Both the position numbers and the translations under genes were made by a program. This document shows, in pieces, positions 24,228 through 33,460 of a stretch of 64,000 nucleotides of DNA. The notes below the pieces were generated by a model. It saw nothing but the letters and a program-made list of their open reading frames with translations. It searched no databases and was not told the DNA's origin. Origin of the DNA: an uncultured Clostridia bacterium. Its GTDB lineage: Bacteria; Bacillota; Clostridia; Lachnospirales; Lachnospiraceae. The first letter of the stretch is position 1. Each line of letters opens with the position of its first letter. The stretch is from NCBI GenBank assembly GCA_937895705.1, contig CALBKM010000046.1, positions 62,001 to 126,000 on the forward strand, given 5' to 3'.

Positions 24228-24249
24228 AAAGACGTCGAGATGCGAACGG

Positions 24250-24290
24250 GCCCGTGACAGAGTGACGTAGTCACTCTGGCCTACGGGCGC
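24250..24290. terminator. Long hairpin between converging genes
   Basis: GCCCGT, then AGAGTGAC-GTA-GTCACTCT, then ACGGGC form a two-part stem. It may end transcription from both sides, although T runs are short. Confidence 0.5.
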
Positions 24291-24297
24291 TTACATA

Positions 24298-26259
24298 TTA
24301 TTTCCCTTTCCGTGCCAATACCACAACCGTCCTTGCCGGTACTTTGCAATAATACTCCGTCATGGACTCGTCCGCTGTTACTGCAATTTCTTTTCCTTCA
24401 TTTATCTCAAGAAATTCACTCTCACCCGATGTATCAAGTACCGTTTCCCAGATGCAGGAAACTTTTCCGGCACTAAATTCCGTCGGCAGTGCGAAGCACA
24501 ATTCTTCCCAGTGCATATTAAAGAGGAGGTACAAATCTTCCTGTTTCGTTTCTCCGTAACCCCCGCTTAACAATACCGATACGGTACGACTGTACGGCGC
24601 ATAATCCGGTTGCCACAACTGTACTCCGTGATATGACACGTCCGGCATTCCGATATTCTTCCAGTCGCTTCCCCGCAAAGTCCGGCCGCCGGATAAAATT
24701 CCGTGCGTTTTGCGGAACCCGATTAACTTTTTTACAAAGGAAAGTTGTTCTTTTTTCTCTTTATTCAATCGCCAGTTTAACCAGGATATTTCGTTATCCT
24801 GGCAGTAAGCATTGTTATTTCCCTGCTTGGAGTGACCAAACTCGTCTCCCATAAAAAGCATCGGTACAGACTGGGAGAAAACCACCGTACCGAGAGCATT
24901 TCTACGAAGTCGCGCTCGAAGCGCATTCACCTTTTTCTTTGAGGTTTCTCCTTCAATACCGCAATTCCAACTATGGTTGTAATCCTCGCCGTCTTTGTTA
25001 TCTTCCCCGTTTGCTTCATTATGCTTCCGGTCATAGGCATACACATCGTACAAAGAGAATCCGTTCTGATCCGCAATGTAACGAAGCTGCGCGTATTCTT
25101 TCCTGTCGTCACAGAATTGTTCCGTGAACGCACCGACCATATTCTCGTCTCCCTTTACAAACCGGCGCATTACATTCCGGAATCCGTCATTGTAAACGGC
25201 AACTCTGCGATCCTCAAAGCGATCCGAATGCATACCGCACTCCGGACAATCCGTAACCAGAAATTTAACACCGGCCAAATACGGATCTTCTGCCAAAAAG
25301 GTCAAAGCCCCGTTCTCTCCGATTAACCGAAACCCGTCTGCACCGTACGCATAGGTCCAATACCGCAGACAGTCCGTAATCAGACTTTTTTTTACATCCG
25401 CACCGAAAAAGAATTCATAAAATACCGCAATTCCGGCCTCGTGAAGCGCATTCACAAGATCGTGTAATTCTTCATCTGCATGCTGCTTCTCAGCCGCATA
25501 AGCTGCTTTCGGTGCAAAATAGAAATTTTTCGGAGTATAGCCCCAATAATTTACCCGATCTACCGATTTTTCTTCTTTTCCGTTTTCATAGGCCTGCTGT
25601 ACCTTTACAAACTCCTCTCCGTACAAAGCCTCATACTGGGCCAGTTGCTTTGCGGATAAGCAACCGCAGTTTTTTGACACCTCCATGCACTCGTCAAACT
25701 CATACACCGGCATCAAAAGTACCGCATTAATTCCCAATTCCTTTAAGTACGGAATCTTTTCGGCAAGTCCAGCAAAAGTTCCTTTTTTCTTTACACCGGA
25801 ACTTGCATGTTTCGTAAAGCCTCTGACATGCAATTTGTAAAAAATCAACTCAGAAAAAGCCGGACACGTAAATCCGTCCCCACACTCCGACAGCGATAAC
25901 TCTTTTTCCTGCTCTGTCGGAAGTACCGGTCGTACTTCTCCGGCCAACTGTCCGAAAACATCCTTCCCGCTGACACTTCTTGCATAAACATCGGTAAACG
26001 TACCGTTTTCACTCTTAAAAAGATAAGTCTCGCACCCCTTTACATCCTTTTGCGGAACTATCCTATAGAACACCGCACTGTTCCCGATGCGGCACATCTC
26101 AATTTCTTTTTCCGGCTCATCTTTTCCCTTACCAAACAGCAAAAGAGTGCAAGACTTTGCACCCTCCGCTACTGTTTTAAAGCATATTTTATCCGCCCGG
26201 CACCAAGCGCCGGACATACCGCCGATGATTTCCTGCCACAGTCCGTCTGTGTATCCCAA
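24298..26259 (-). CDS. GH13 isoamylase/GlgX-type protein lacking catalytic residues
   Basis: The 653-residue protein has an N-terminal beta domain (CBM48-like position, residues about 15-125), a GH13 barrel and a C-terminal beta domain. The fold family is clear from VNYWGYTPKNFYFAP and KHNEANGEDNKDGEDYNHSW, the signature of glycogen debranching enzymes. The four conserved regions are altered: DVVYNH is EFFFGA (282-287), DGFRFD is DGFRLI (nucleophile Asp replaced by Ile313), the acid/base Glu position is Thr336, and HDG is QNG (Asp replaced by Asn399). It is probably a non-hydrolytic glucan-binding or regulatory protein. The start is TTG, 5 bases after GGAGGG. Confidence 0.88.
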   Translation of the reverse strand: MGYTDGLWQEIIGGMSGAWCRADKICFKTVAEGAKSCTLLLFGKGKDEPEKEIEMCRIGNSAVFYRIVPQKDVKGCETYLFKSENGTFTDVYARSVSGKDVFGQLAGEVRPVLPTEQEKELSLSECGDGFTCPAFSELIFYKLHVRGFTKHASSGVKKKGTFAGLAEKIPYLKELGINAVLLMPVYEFDECMEVSKNCGCLSAKQLAQYEALYGEEFVKVQQAYENGKEEKSVDRVNYWGYTPKNFYFAPKAAYAAEKQHADEELHDLVNALHEAGIAVFYEFFFGADVKKSLITDCLRYWTYAYGADGFRLIGENGALTFLAEDPYLAGVKFLVTDCPECGMHSDRFEDRRVAVYNDGFRNVMRRFVKGDENMVGAFTEQFCDDRKEYAQLRYIADQNGFSLYDVYAYDRKHNEANGEDNKDGEDYNHSWNCGIEGETSKKKVNALRARLRRNALGTVVFSQSVPMLFMGDEFGHSKQGNNNAYCQDNEISWLNWRLNKEKKEQLSFVKKLIGFRKTHGILSGGRTLRGSDWKNIGMPDVSYHGVQLWQPDYAPYSRTVSVLLSGGYGETKQEDLYLLFNMHWEELCFALPTEFSAGKVSCIWETVLDTSGESEFLEINEGKEIAVTADESMTEYYCKVPARTVVVLARKGK

Positions 26260-26294
26260 AATACCCTCCGTTCTCTGTTCGCAACAGAAAAAAA

Positions 26295-27944
26295 CTACTC
26301 TTCCTCGGTCACAACCTCTTCTTCTACCTTTACGGAAAGCGCCTGACGCTTACGAGCCATCTCGTCACTGTCTAAGTACTCGTCATAGGTAGATACCTTA
26401 TCAATCATGCCTCCGTTCGGAAGAATCTCAATAATACGATTTGCAATGGTCTGAATAAACTGATGGTCCTGAGATGTAAACAGAATCACACCCGGATACT
26501 TAATCAAACCGTTATTTAATGCGGTAATGGACTCCATATCCAAGTGATTGGTCGGCTCATCCATTAACAGTACATTCGTTGCCATAAGCATCATCTTTGA
26601 CAGCATAACTCGCACGCGCTCACCACCGGAAAGCACGTTAACCTTCTTTACACCCTCTTCCCCGGCAAACAACATACGTCCCATGAAACCGCGGACATAG
26701 GTCACATCCTTCTCCGGAGAATACGGCATCAACCAGTCCACAATGGACAGGTCGGATGCGAAATCCTTCGTATTATCCTTTGGGAAATATGCCTGGCTGG
26801 TGGTAATACCCCACTTATAACTACCGGAATCCGGCTCCATCTCACCGGTTAAAATTTTATACAGCGTAGTAATTGCAAGAGTATTTGCTCCCACAAGTGC
26901 AATCTTATCCTCACGACCCACAATAAAGGAAATGTTATCCAAAACTTTCACACCGTCGATGGTCTTGGTTAAATTCGTAACCGTCAGAACCTCATTACCG
27001 ATTTCACGGCTCGGTCTGAAATCGATATACGGATATTTTCTGGAAGACGGGCGGATTTCATCCAACTCAATCTTTTCCAGTGCACGCTTACGGGACGTAG
27101 CCTGCTTAGACTTGGATGCGTTTGCGGAGAATCTCTGGATGAACTCCTGCAACTCTTTAATCTTTTCTTCCTTCTTCTTATTTGCTTCCTTCATCTGCTT
27201 AATCATAAGCTGGGAAGACTCATACCAGAAGTCATAGTTACCTGCATAGAGCTGAATCTTTGCATAATCGATATCCGCAATATGGGTACAAACCTTATTT
27301 AAGAAGTAACGGTCATGGGAAACCACGATAACCGTATTGTCAAAGTTAATTAAGAATTCCTCCAGCCAACGGATTGCTTCCAAATCTAAATGGTTGGTCG
27401 GCTCGTCCAGAAGTAAAATGTCCGGGTTTCCGAACAACGCCTGTGCAAGAAGCACCTTCACCTTTTCACTTCCTTTAAGCTCGCTCATCATCTTATAATG
27501 AAGGTCGGTTTCGATACCGAGACCGTTTAAAAGAGTCGCCGCATCGGACTCCGCTTCCCAACCGTTTAAGGTGGCAAACTCCGCTTCTAACTCACTGGCC
27601 TTAATACCGTCTTCCTCGGTAAAATCTTCCTTTGCGTAGATAGCATCCTTTTCCTTCATAATATCGTACAAACGCTGGTTCCCCATAATAACAGTGTCCA
27701 GTACCGGATATGCATCGTATTTAAAGTGGTCCTGCTGTAAGAAAGAAAGACGCTGACCCGGAGTGATGATAACTTCACCCTTGGACGGCTCCAACTGTCC
27801 GGTCAAAATCTTTAAAAAGGTAGACTTTCCGGCACCGTTGGCACCGATCAAACCATAGCAGTTACCTTCGGTAAACTTAATATTTACGTCCTCGAATAAC
27901 GCTCTTTTTCCTAATCTTAATGTTACATTACTTGCCTGAATCAT
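26295..27944 (-). CDS. ABC-F family ATPase (ribosome-associated, YbiT/EttA-like)
   Basis: ABC-F proteins act on the ribosome, either relieving stalls or giving drug resistance. Two nucleotide-binding domains are joined by a charged linker (residues about 245-300). Domain 1 has Walker A GANGAGKST (34-42) and Walker B DILLLDEPTNHLD, but its signature reads LKGSEK. Domain 2 has the signature LSGGERVRV, but its Walker A is GANTLAITT (352-360), with Ile358 in place of the lysine. There are no membrane segments. It lies 35 bases before the GH13 gene on the same strand. Confidence 0.92.
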   Translation of the reverse strand: MIQASNVTLRLGKRALFEDVNIKFTEGNCYGLIGANGAGKSTFLKILTGQLEPSKGEVIITPGQRLSFLQQDHFKYDAYPVLDTVIMGNQRLYDIMKEKDAIYAKEDFTEEDGIKASELEAEFATLNGWEAESDAATLLNGLGIETDLHYKMMSELKGSEKVKVLLAQALFGNPDILLLDEPTNHLDLEAIRWLEEFLINFDNTVIVVSHDRYFLNKVCTHIADIDYAKIQLYAGNYDFWYESSQLMIKQMKEANKKKEEKIKELQEFIQRFSANASKSKQATSRKRALEKIELDEIRPSSRKYPYIDFRPSREIGNEVLTVTNLTKTIDGVKVLDNISFIVGREDKIALVGANTLAITTLYKILTGEMEPDSGSYKWGITTSQAYFPKDNTKDFASDLSIVDWLMPYSPEKDVTYVRGFMGRMLFAGEEGVKKVNVLSGGERVRVMLSKMMLMATNVLLMDEPTNHLDMESITALNNGLIKYPGVILFTSQDHQFIQTIANRIIEILPNGGMIDKVSTYDEYLDSDEMARKRQALSVKVEEEVVTEEE

Positions 27945-28071
27945 GATTTACGAATCCTTTCTAATTACCTGTTCACATAATTACTCTATCCTATATTGTA
28001 CCGTATCTGTAAAAAAAAGCAAGCACATTTTCCCGAAACTTTGGATTTTTCCCAAAATCTGTCTTTTTTCC

Positions 28072-28100
28072 TTGTGTACCTTTTACTTTTATGGTATACT
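28072..28100 (+). promoter_or_regulatory. putP promoter
   Basis: TTGTGT (28072-28077), 17 bp, TATACT (28095-28100); about 70 bases of leader follow before the ATG. Confidence 0.65.
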
Positions 28101-28176
28101 GATTTACAAAGGCAAAGCGGAACTTTGCTGATTCATTATCCTGTGACAGCAGGAACTACAAAGGAGGAACTATATA

Positions 28177-29712
28177 ATGACAACAGAACAAATCTGTATT
28201 ATGATTTCCATTATCGCTTATTTGGGAATCGTTATCGCCGTCGGTCTTCGTTTTTCCAAGAAAAACAAGTCTGCCGACGACTTCTATTTGGGGGGACGTA
28301 AATTAGGACCGTTAGTCACCGCCATGAGTGCGGAAGCTTCGGATATGAGTAGCTGGCTGCTTATGGGTCTGCCGGGTGTTGCTTACTTTTTCGGTATTGC
28401 GGAGGCTTTCTGGACCGCGCTCGGTCTTGCCATCGGCACCTGGGTCAACTGGCTCATCGTAGCAAAGAAAATTCGCCGCTATACACAGAGAACCGGCTCC
28501 ATTACTTTGCCGGATTTCTTTGCAAACCGCTATCGTGATAAGAACAAGCTTTTACTGTTCATTTCTGCGATTATTATTGTTATTTTCTTCATTCCGTATA
28601 CCGCATCCGGCTTCGTTGCCTGTGGTAAGTTATTCTCCACCCTGTTCGGCGTAGAGTATCTGCCGGCGATGATTATCAGTTCTTTGGTTATCGTAGCGTA
28701 TACAGCCCTGGGCGGATTTCTGGCGGCATCTACGACCGACTTTATCCAGAGCATTGTTATGTCCATCGCTCTTGTAGTCGTTCTGGGCTTCGGTATTTCC
28801 GTAGCCGGCGGATTTAACGCAGTTGTAGAAAACGCAAAAGAACTGACAGGTTATCTTTCCCTCACGGCTACTCACAATGTTGCCACCGGCGAGGTAGGAT
28901 CTTACGGTGCACTGACCATTGCTTCCACTCTGGCATGGGGCTTAGGATACTTCGGTATGCCGCATATTCTGCTCCGCTTCATGGCAATCAATGACGACAA
29001 GAAGTTAAAGCTTTCTCGTCGCGTTGCTACCGTTTGGGTATTTATTTCCCTGGGCGTTGCCGTACTTATCGGTATTATCGGTTACAGCATGAGTCTTAAG
29101 GGAACCATCCCGATGTTTGAAAGCAAGTCTGCAGCGGAAAACATCATCGTAACCATTTCCGATGCAATCAGCAAATACGGTGTTATTTTTGCTTTTATTG
29201 CCGGTATCATCCTTGCGGGTATTCTAGCCTCCACCATGTCCACCGCCGACTCCCAGCTCCTGGCTGCATCCTCTTCGGTGTCCCATAATATCGTGACCGG
29301 TGTATTCGGCAAAAAGAGTTCTCCGAAGACTTCGGTACTCATTGCACGTATTACTGTACTGGCAATCGCTGTCATCGGTATGTTCCTTGCAACCAACCCG
29401 AACAGTTCCGTATTCGACATCGTATCCTTTGCATGGGCAGGCTTCGGTGCTACCTTCGGCCCGGTTGTACTGTTCGCTCTCTTCTGGAAGCGTTCCAACC
29501 GTTACGGCGCTCTTGCAGGTATGATTGCAGGTGGCGTGATGGTATTTGTGTGGAAGTATGTAATCGCAAAGTTAGGTGGCATATTTGCAATCTACGAGTT
29601 GCTTCCGGCGTTCATTATCGCCTGTATCGCAATCGTAGTGGTAAGTCTTCTTACGCCTGCTCCGGAGAAAGAAATTCAGGATGAATTCGATGAAGTTACG
29701 GCGATGAAGTAA
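28177..29712 (+). CDS. putP: Sodium/proline symporter
   Basis: A member of the SSS family with about 13 membrane helices and 511 residues. The PutP-specific start SADDFYLGGRKLGPLVTAMS and ASDMSSWLLMGLPG (sodium and proline site on helix 2), and later AGIILAGILASTMSTADSQL (helix 8 sodium site), agree with proline transporters. AAAGGAGG precedes the start. It is monocistronic, with its own promoter and a strong terminator. Likely role: proline uptake for growth or osmoprotection. Confidence 0.93.
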   Translation: MTTEQICIMISIIAYLGIVIAVGLRFSKKNKSADDFYLGGRKLGPLVTAMSAEASDMSSWLLMGLPGVAYFFGIAEAFWTALGLAIGTWVNWLIVAKKIRRYTQRTGSITLPDFFANRYRDKNKLLLFISAIIIVIFFIPYTASGFVACGKLFSTLFGVEYLPAMIISSLVIVAYTALGGFLAASTTDFIQSIVMSIALVVVLGFGISVAGGFNAVVENAKELTGYLSLTATHNVATGEVGSYGALTIASTLAWGLGYFGMPHILLRFMAINDDKKLKLSRRVATVWVFISLGVAVLIGIIGYSMSLKGTIPMFESKSAAENIIVTISDAISKYGVIFAFIAGIILAGILASTMSTADSQLLAASSSVSHNIVTGVFGKKSSPKTSVLIARITVLAIAVIGMFLATNPNSSVFDIVSFAWAGFGATFGPVVLFALFWKRSNRYGALAGMIAGGVMVFVWKYVIAKLGGIFAIYELLPAFIIACIAIVVVSLLTPAPEKEIQDEFDEVTAMK

Positions 29713-29729
29713 TTCTTATACGCATGATG

Positions 29730-29763
29730 AAAGGGCCGTGCGGTTACCGCACGACCCTTTTTT
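29730..29763 (+). terminator. Terminator after putP
   Basis: AAAGGGCCGTGCGG, loop TTAC, CGCACGACCCTTT followed by TTTAG; could serve both converging genes. Confidence 0.85.
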
Positions 29764-29777
29764 AGTTTACACGATAC

Positions 29778-30746
29778 CTAATTTTCCTGTTCTTTCAACC
29801 ACTCAAACACCGCTCTTGCCATTCCCTGGGCATATGCCTTTCCGTGTGTGTCATACGCCGCATTGTCGGAAGCGCTTGAGACAAATCCCATTTCTATAAT
29901 CATACTGGCCATATTTGCTCTGCTGTTAATTACATAATTGTATTTTGGACTTTCAATTGTGCCGAATTTTACACCACGGTTCGTAAGTCCACCGACCGCC
30001 ATAATCTCATTCAACATCCTCTGCGCCAACTCCTGGGCATCCTTCGGCTTGCTGTTATGAATCCAGAATTCGATTCCGTTCACATCTTCGGTTCCCGCAT
30101 AAGAGTTTCTGTGTAATGAAATAAAAGCATCCGCATTGGCGGTATTGGCAATCCGTGCACGTTCCCCCAATTCAAGAAACACATCCGTCTCTCTTGTCAT
30201 AACCACTTCGATACCGTATGCCTCCAACGCATCACGGAACAGCTTTGCCATCCGAAGATTATCGTCCTTTTCTATTCGTACTTCCACACCGTTCACATTC
30301 CACACCGCACCGCCGTCCCAGTCTCCGTGGCCGGCATCAATACAAACAACATACTTTTTCGGTGTCGGCGTAACAGTCGGTATCGGTGTCTTCGTAAATA
30401 CCGGCGCAACCGTAAACGACTGTTTATCCGGTTCCCGTGTCACGACTTCGGTCTTATCATCCTTTATCCCGGCTTTCACCTGGTCCAGTTCCTTCTGTAA
30501 ACTTGTGGAAAGCGTCTGCACGGATTTCAGTTCTTTCTGTACACTTCCGAGCCTGACCGCCAGCAAAAGCACGACAGCCAACAGTAAACTCCCCGTAACA
30601 ACAAAAACCTTCCATACTTTTCTTGTCTCCTTTTGGAGCGCGTTCCATTTATTTATGACGAAAGAGAGCACTCCTGCGACTGCTCTCTTTACAGAATTAA
30701 CAAACCTTTTCATCGGATTCGATTTCTTTTTCTTGTTCACATCCAT
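29778..30746 (-). CDS. N-acetylmuramoyl-L-alanine amidase (amidase_3), membrane-anchored
   Basis: The enzyme cuts the bond between peptide and glycan in peptidoglycan. A cytosolic basic N-terminus is followed by one membrane helix (VFVVTGSLLLAVVLLLAV, about residues 47-65), a coiled coil (VQKELKSVQTLSTSLQKELD) and a Pro/Thr linker. The zinc amidase domain covers about 130-320: VVCIDAGHGDWDGG gives the first His, the following RIEKDDNL the Glu, SLHRNSYA the second His, and MIIEMGFVSS the catalytic Glu. About 320 residues; it faces the cell wall. The role is probably cell separation or wall remodelling. Confidence 0.93.
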   Translation of the reverse strand: MDVNKKKKSNPMKRFVNSVKRAVAGVLSFVINKWNALQKETRKVWKVFVVTGSLLLAVVLLLAVRLGSVQKELKSVQTLSTSLQKELDQVKAGIKDDKTEVVTREPDKQSFTVAPVFTKTPIPTVTPTPKKYVVCIDAGHGDWDGGAVWNVNGVEVRIEKDDNLRMAKLFRDALEAYGIEVVMTRETDVFLELGERARIANTANADAFISLHRNSYAGTEDVNGIEFWIHNSKPKDAQELAQRMLNEIMAVGGLTNRGVKFGTIESPKYNYVINSRANMASMIIEMGFVSSASDNAAYDTHGKAYAQGMARAVFEWLKEQEN

Positions 30747-30845
30747 TGCTTCGCCTCTGTAACCGATACCGGTACCTTTCTCAAGACTACCCCTTATCAG
30801 TTTACCTCTTTTTTAAGCAATTTGCAACCCAATTCGACACTTTAC

Positions 30846-32393
30846 CTACTTCGTTTCTTCATTTTCCTCCTTCGGAAGTGCTACCTTATTTTCCACTACA
30901 ACCTTCTTGTCATAACATACAAAACACTCTTCTACAAACTCCTTTTTCATCTTCGGCGTAATCAGACTGACTACCGGTACAATGATTAAGCCCGCTACCA
31001 TTGCAATGGCACCTGCATTAATCGGAGATGCGATAAACTTAAAGAACATATTCGCAACGGTAATACCGACACCTGCCGCAAAACTTGCCCAAACGGAAGC
31101 CTTTGTAACTCCCTTCCAATACAAGCCGTATAAGAACGGTGCCAGAAAAGCACCTGCCAAAGCACCCCAGGAAATACCCATAAGCTGTGCGATAAACGCC
31201 GGCGGATCCAGTGCGATCACAACAGAAACTACAATAAAGAAAACAATCAGTACTCTCATCCAAAGAAGCTGCTTTTTCTCATCCATCTTCTTTGCGATAC
31301 TTCCCTTAATAACGTCTAGCGTAAGGGTAGAACTGGAGGTCATAACCAAAGAAGAAAGTGTGGACATGGATGCGGAAAGCACAAGCACGATTACAATACC
31401 GATTAAGATATCCGGAAGCTTCGACAACATGGTCGGAACAATAGCATCGTATACAATGGCACCGCTTCCGTTATAAATCTCCGGGCCGTCAAACAAACGA
31501 CCGAAACCACCAAGGAAATAACATCCACAGGAAATCACTACCGCAAACAAGGTGGAAATAATGGTGCCGGTACGAACAGACTTCTCATCCTTAATTGCGT
31601 AAAACTTATGTACCATCTGCGGCAAGCCCCAGGTTCCGAGGGAGGTAAGTACCACAACTCCGAACAAATTCCACGGATCCGGTCCGAGGAAAGAAGTAAA
31701 TGCGCCCTTCTGTCCTGCCGTAATTGCCACATCACTCTCAAACTCGGCCAGACTCTTTACAGCCTCGTAAAACCCGCCCTGACCGTTTAACACAGCTACG
31801 ATAACCGCCACGATACCGAACAACATAATAATACCCTGAATAAAATCATTAATTGCCGTAGCCATGTATCCGCCGAGGATAACATACACACCGGTCAACA
31901 CCGCCATACCGATAACACAAGCCGCATACGGAATGTCAAAAGCCATTCCGAAGAGTCGGGACAAACCGTTATATACGGACGCCGTATACGGAATCAAAAA
32001 GATAAACGAAATTACGGAAGCCGCAATACGAAGCTTGTCACTGTCATATCTCTTACCGAAGAAATCCGGCATGGTTTTAGAAGAAAAATGCTTACTCATA
32101 ATACGGGTACGACGACCGAGAATCACCCACGCAAGCAAAGAGCCTATCAGTGCGTTACCGATACCGATCCAGGTAGCGGACATACCGTATTTCCATCCGA
32201 ACTGACCCGCATAGCCCACAAAAACCACCGCAGAAAAATAAGAGGTACCGTAAGCAAACGCCGTAAGCCAAGGCCCTACGCCTCTGCCGCCTAATACAAA
32301 TCCGTTTACATCGGTAGCATGACGTCTGGAGTAAACACCTACTCCGATCATGGTGCCGAAAAAGATAACCAACAGAATAATCTTTACTAACAT
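30846..32393 (-). CDS. Sodium:solute symporter family protein
   Basis: The 515-residue protein has about 13 membrane helices and the SSS pattern (TDVNGFVLGGRGVGPWLTAF; SSKTMPDFFGKRYDS; VLVLSASMSTLSSLVMTSSS). The substrate is not evident; it is only distantly like PutP and closer to the pantothenate/other branches of the family. It has a consensus promoter at 32499-32527 and an unusual 5' leader with three 15-base tandem repeats. It adjoins the aryl-acid cluster but has separate control, so a shared substrate is only a guess. Confidence 0.88.
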   Translation of the reverse strand: MLVKIILLVIFFGTMIGVGVYSRRHATDVNGFVLGGRGVGPWLTAFAYGTSYFSAVVFVGYAGQFGWKYGMSATWIGIGNALIGSLLAWVILGRRTRIMSKHFSSKTMPDFFGKRYDSDKLRIAASVISFIFLIPYTASVYNGLSRLFGMAFDIPYAACVIGMAVLTGVYVILGGYMATAINDFIQGIIMLFGIVAVIVAVLNGQGGFYEAVKSLAEFESDVAITAGQKGAFTSFLGPDPWNLFGVVVLTSLGTWGLPQMVHKFYAIKDEKSVRTGTIISTLFAVVISCGCYFLGGFGRLFDGPEIYNGSGAIVYDAIVPTMLSKLPDILIGIVIVLVLSASMSTLSSLVMTSSSTLTLDVIKGSIAKKMDEKKQLLWMRVLIVFFIVVSVVIALDPPAFIAQLMGISWGALAGAFLAPFLYGLYWKGVTKASVWASFAAGVGITVANMFFKFIASPINAGAIAMVAGLIIVPVVSLITPKMKKEFVEECFVCYDKKVVVENKVALPKEENEETK

Positions 32394-32437
32394 AATTGCG
32401 CTCCTTCTTTAAGTCTCTTTATCGTTTTGCTTGCATT

Positions 32438-32482
32438 GCACTTTAAAGCGTTGCGCTTTAATCCGTTGCGCTTTAAAGCAAT
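32438..32482 (-). repeat. Three tandem 15-base repeats in symporter leader
   Basis: On the plus strand the units are GCACTTTAAAGCGTT, GCGCTTTAATCCGTT and GCGCTTTAAAGCAAT, head to tail. They lie between the promoter and the start codon of the symporter gene and contain the palindrome CTTTAAAG. Confidence 0.8.
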
Positions 32483-32498
32483 AAAGTATCATGACATA

Positions 32499-32527
32499 AT
32501 TATATCCGTCTTCCGGTAATTTGTCAA
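32499..32527 (-). promoter_or_regulatory. Consensus promoter of symporter gene
   Basis: TTGACA (32522-32527), 17 bp, TATAAT (32499-32504) on the minus strand: a perfect sigma-A consensus, implying high expression unless repressed in the leader. Confidence 0.88.
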
Positions 32528-32608
32528 CCCCTTCGGACGGATATTTTTTACTTTTTATCTCGTTCTCTTCTCATAACCGCTTGCACTATATCCGAACGGC
32601 GCTTCTCT

Positions 32609-33460
32609 TTACAATCCCAGCAACCTCTCTGCGTTACAATGCAGCATCAGTTCCTGCTCTTCTTTCGTCAGAGGCATTGAAAAGAAAGTCTCCAGGTCCC
32701 TCTTCGGATCCCCCCACGGACAGTCCGTCGCAAACAAAATCCGGTCCGCGCCGTGAGCCCGACAAAGACTCATAAAATGCTCCTCGGAAATGTGTCCCAT
32801 GGAATAGGCCGTATCCAGATACACCGGCTCGTCCGCTAAACTATCAAGCACTTCATCCCAAAGATTCCAGCCCCCCATATGCGCCAATACAAGCTTCTCC
32901 GGCTTTATTTCGCGGATTACCTTTCGCGCCCGTTCCGGCGTGCAGCGTACCGTATCCGGAAATCCGATATCCACACCGGCATGAGTAATCACTATTAATC
33001 CCAGTTCGGATGCATATTCGACAATCCTCATGTAACGAATATCGTCAAAATACACTCCCTGATAATCCGGATGAAGCTTAATTCCCCGAAAGCCACGTTC
33101 GGAAAGTGTCTTCAACTCCTTCTTATAATCCGGGGTATCCGGGTGAATTCCGCCGAATGACAGTAACTTAGCGGTTGGATCGCTCTTCCTTTCACCGGCC
33201 GCTTCTGCCTCCCAATGAAATTTTTCCTCGTTTATTTGTGCCGCAAAACGAGTAACTGATTCAAATTGCTCCGGTCGCGTTACCACCGGTAATACGATTC
33301 CGAGCGAAATGCCGGCTTCGGTCAACACATTGCAAAGTCCGCCTGTAGTGCCATCCGTATACGCCGGAATTCCGCCTTTTTTTGATAGCATTTCAATTGT
33401 TTTTCCGGCGATTTTGTCCGGAAATGCGTGCGTATGAAAATCAATGATTTTACGCTCCAA
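32609..33460 (-). CDS. Amidohydrolase-family (TIM-barrel) metal-dependent hydrolase
   Basis: The protein of 283 residues starts KIIDFHTHAFPDKI, with the HxH metal motif; later come GIKLHPDYQGV, VITHAGVDIGF (metal His), LAHMGG and a closing ATDCPWGDP (metal Asp), the order found in amidohydrolase_2 enzymes. Members are hydrolases or decarboxylases of aromatic and related acids. It overlaps the ACT-domain gene by 11 bases and is the last gene of the aryl-acid cluster, so a role in aryl-acid metabolism is inferred. Confidence 0.88.
   Translation of the reverse strand: MERKIIDFHTHAFPDKIAGKTIEMLSKKGGIPAYTDGTTGGLCNVLTEAGISLGIVLPVVTRPEQFESVTRFAAQINEEKFHWEAEAAGERKSDPTAKLLSFGGIHPDTPDYKKELKTLSERGFRGIKLHPDYQGVYFDDIRYMRIVEYASELGLIVITHAGVDIGFPDTVRCTPERARKVIREIKPEKLVLAHMGGWNLWDEVLDSLADEPVYLDTAYSMGHISEEHFMSLCRAHGADRILFATDCPWGDPKRDLETFFSMPLTKEEQELMLHCNAERLLGL

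Noticed and set aside
32394..32608. CRISPR-like array in the symporter leader
   Set aside because: The 15-base units are directly adjacent with no spacers, and no cas genes are present.
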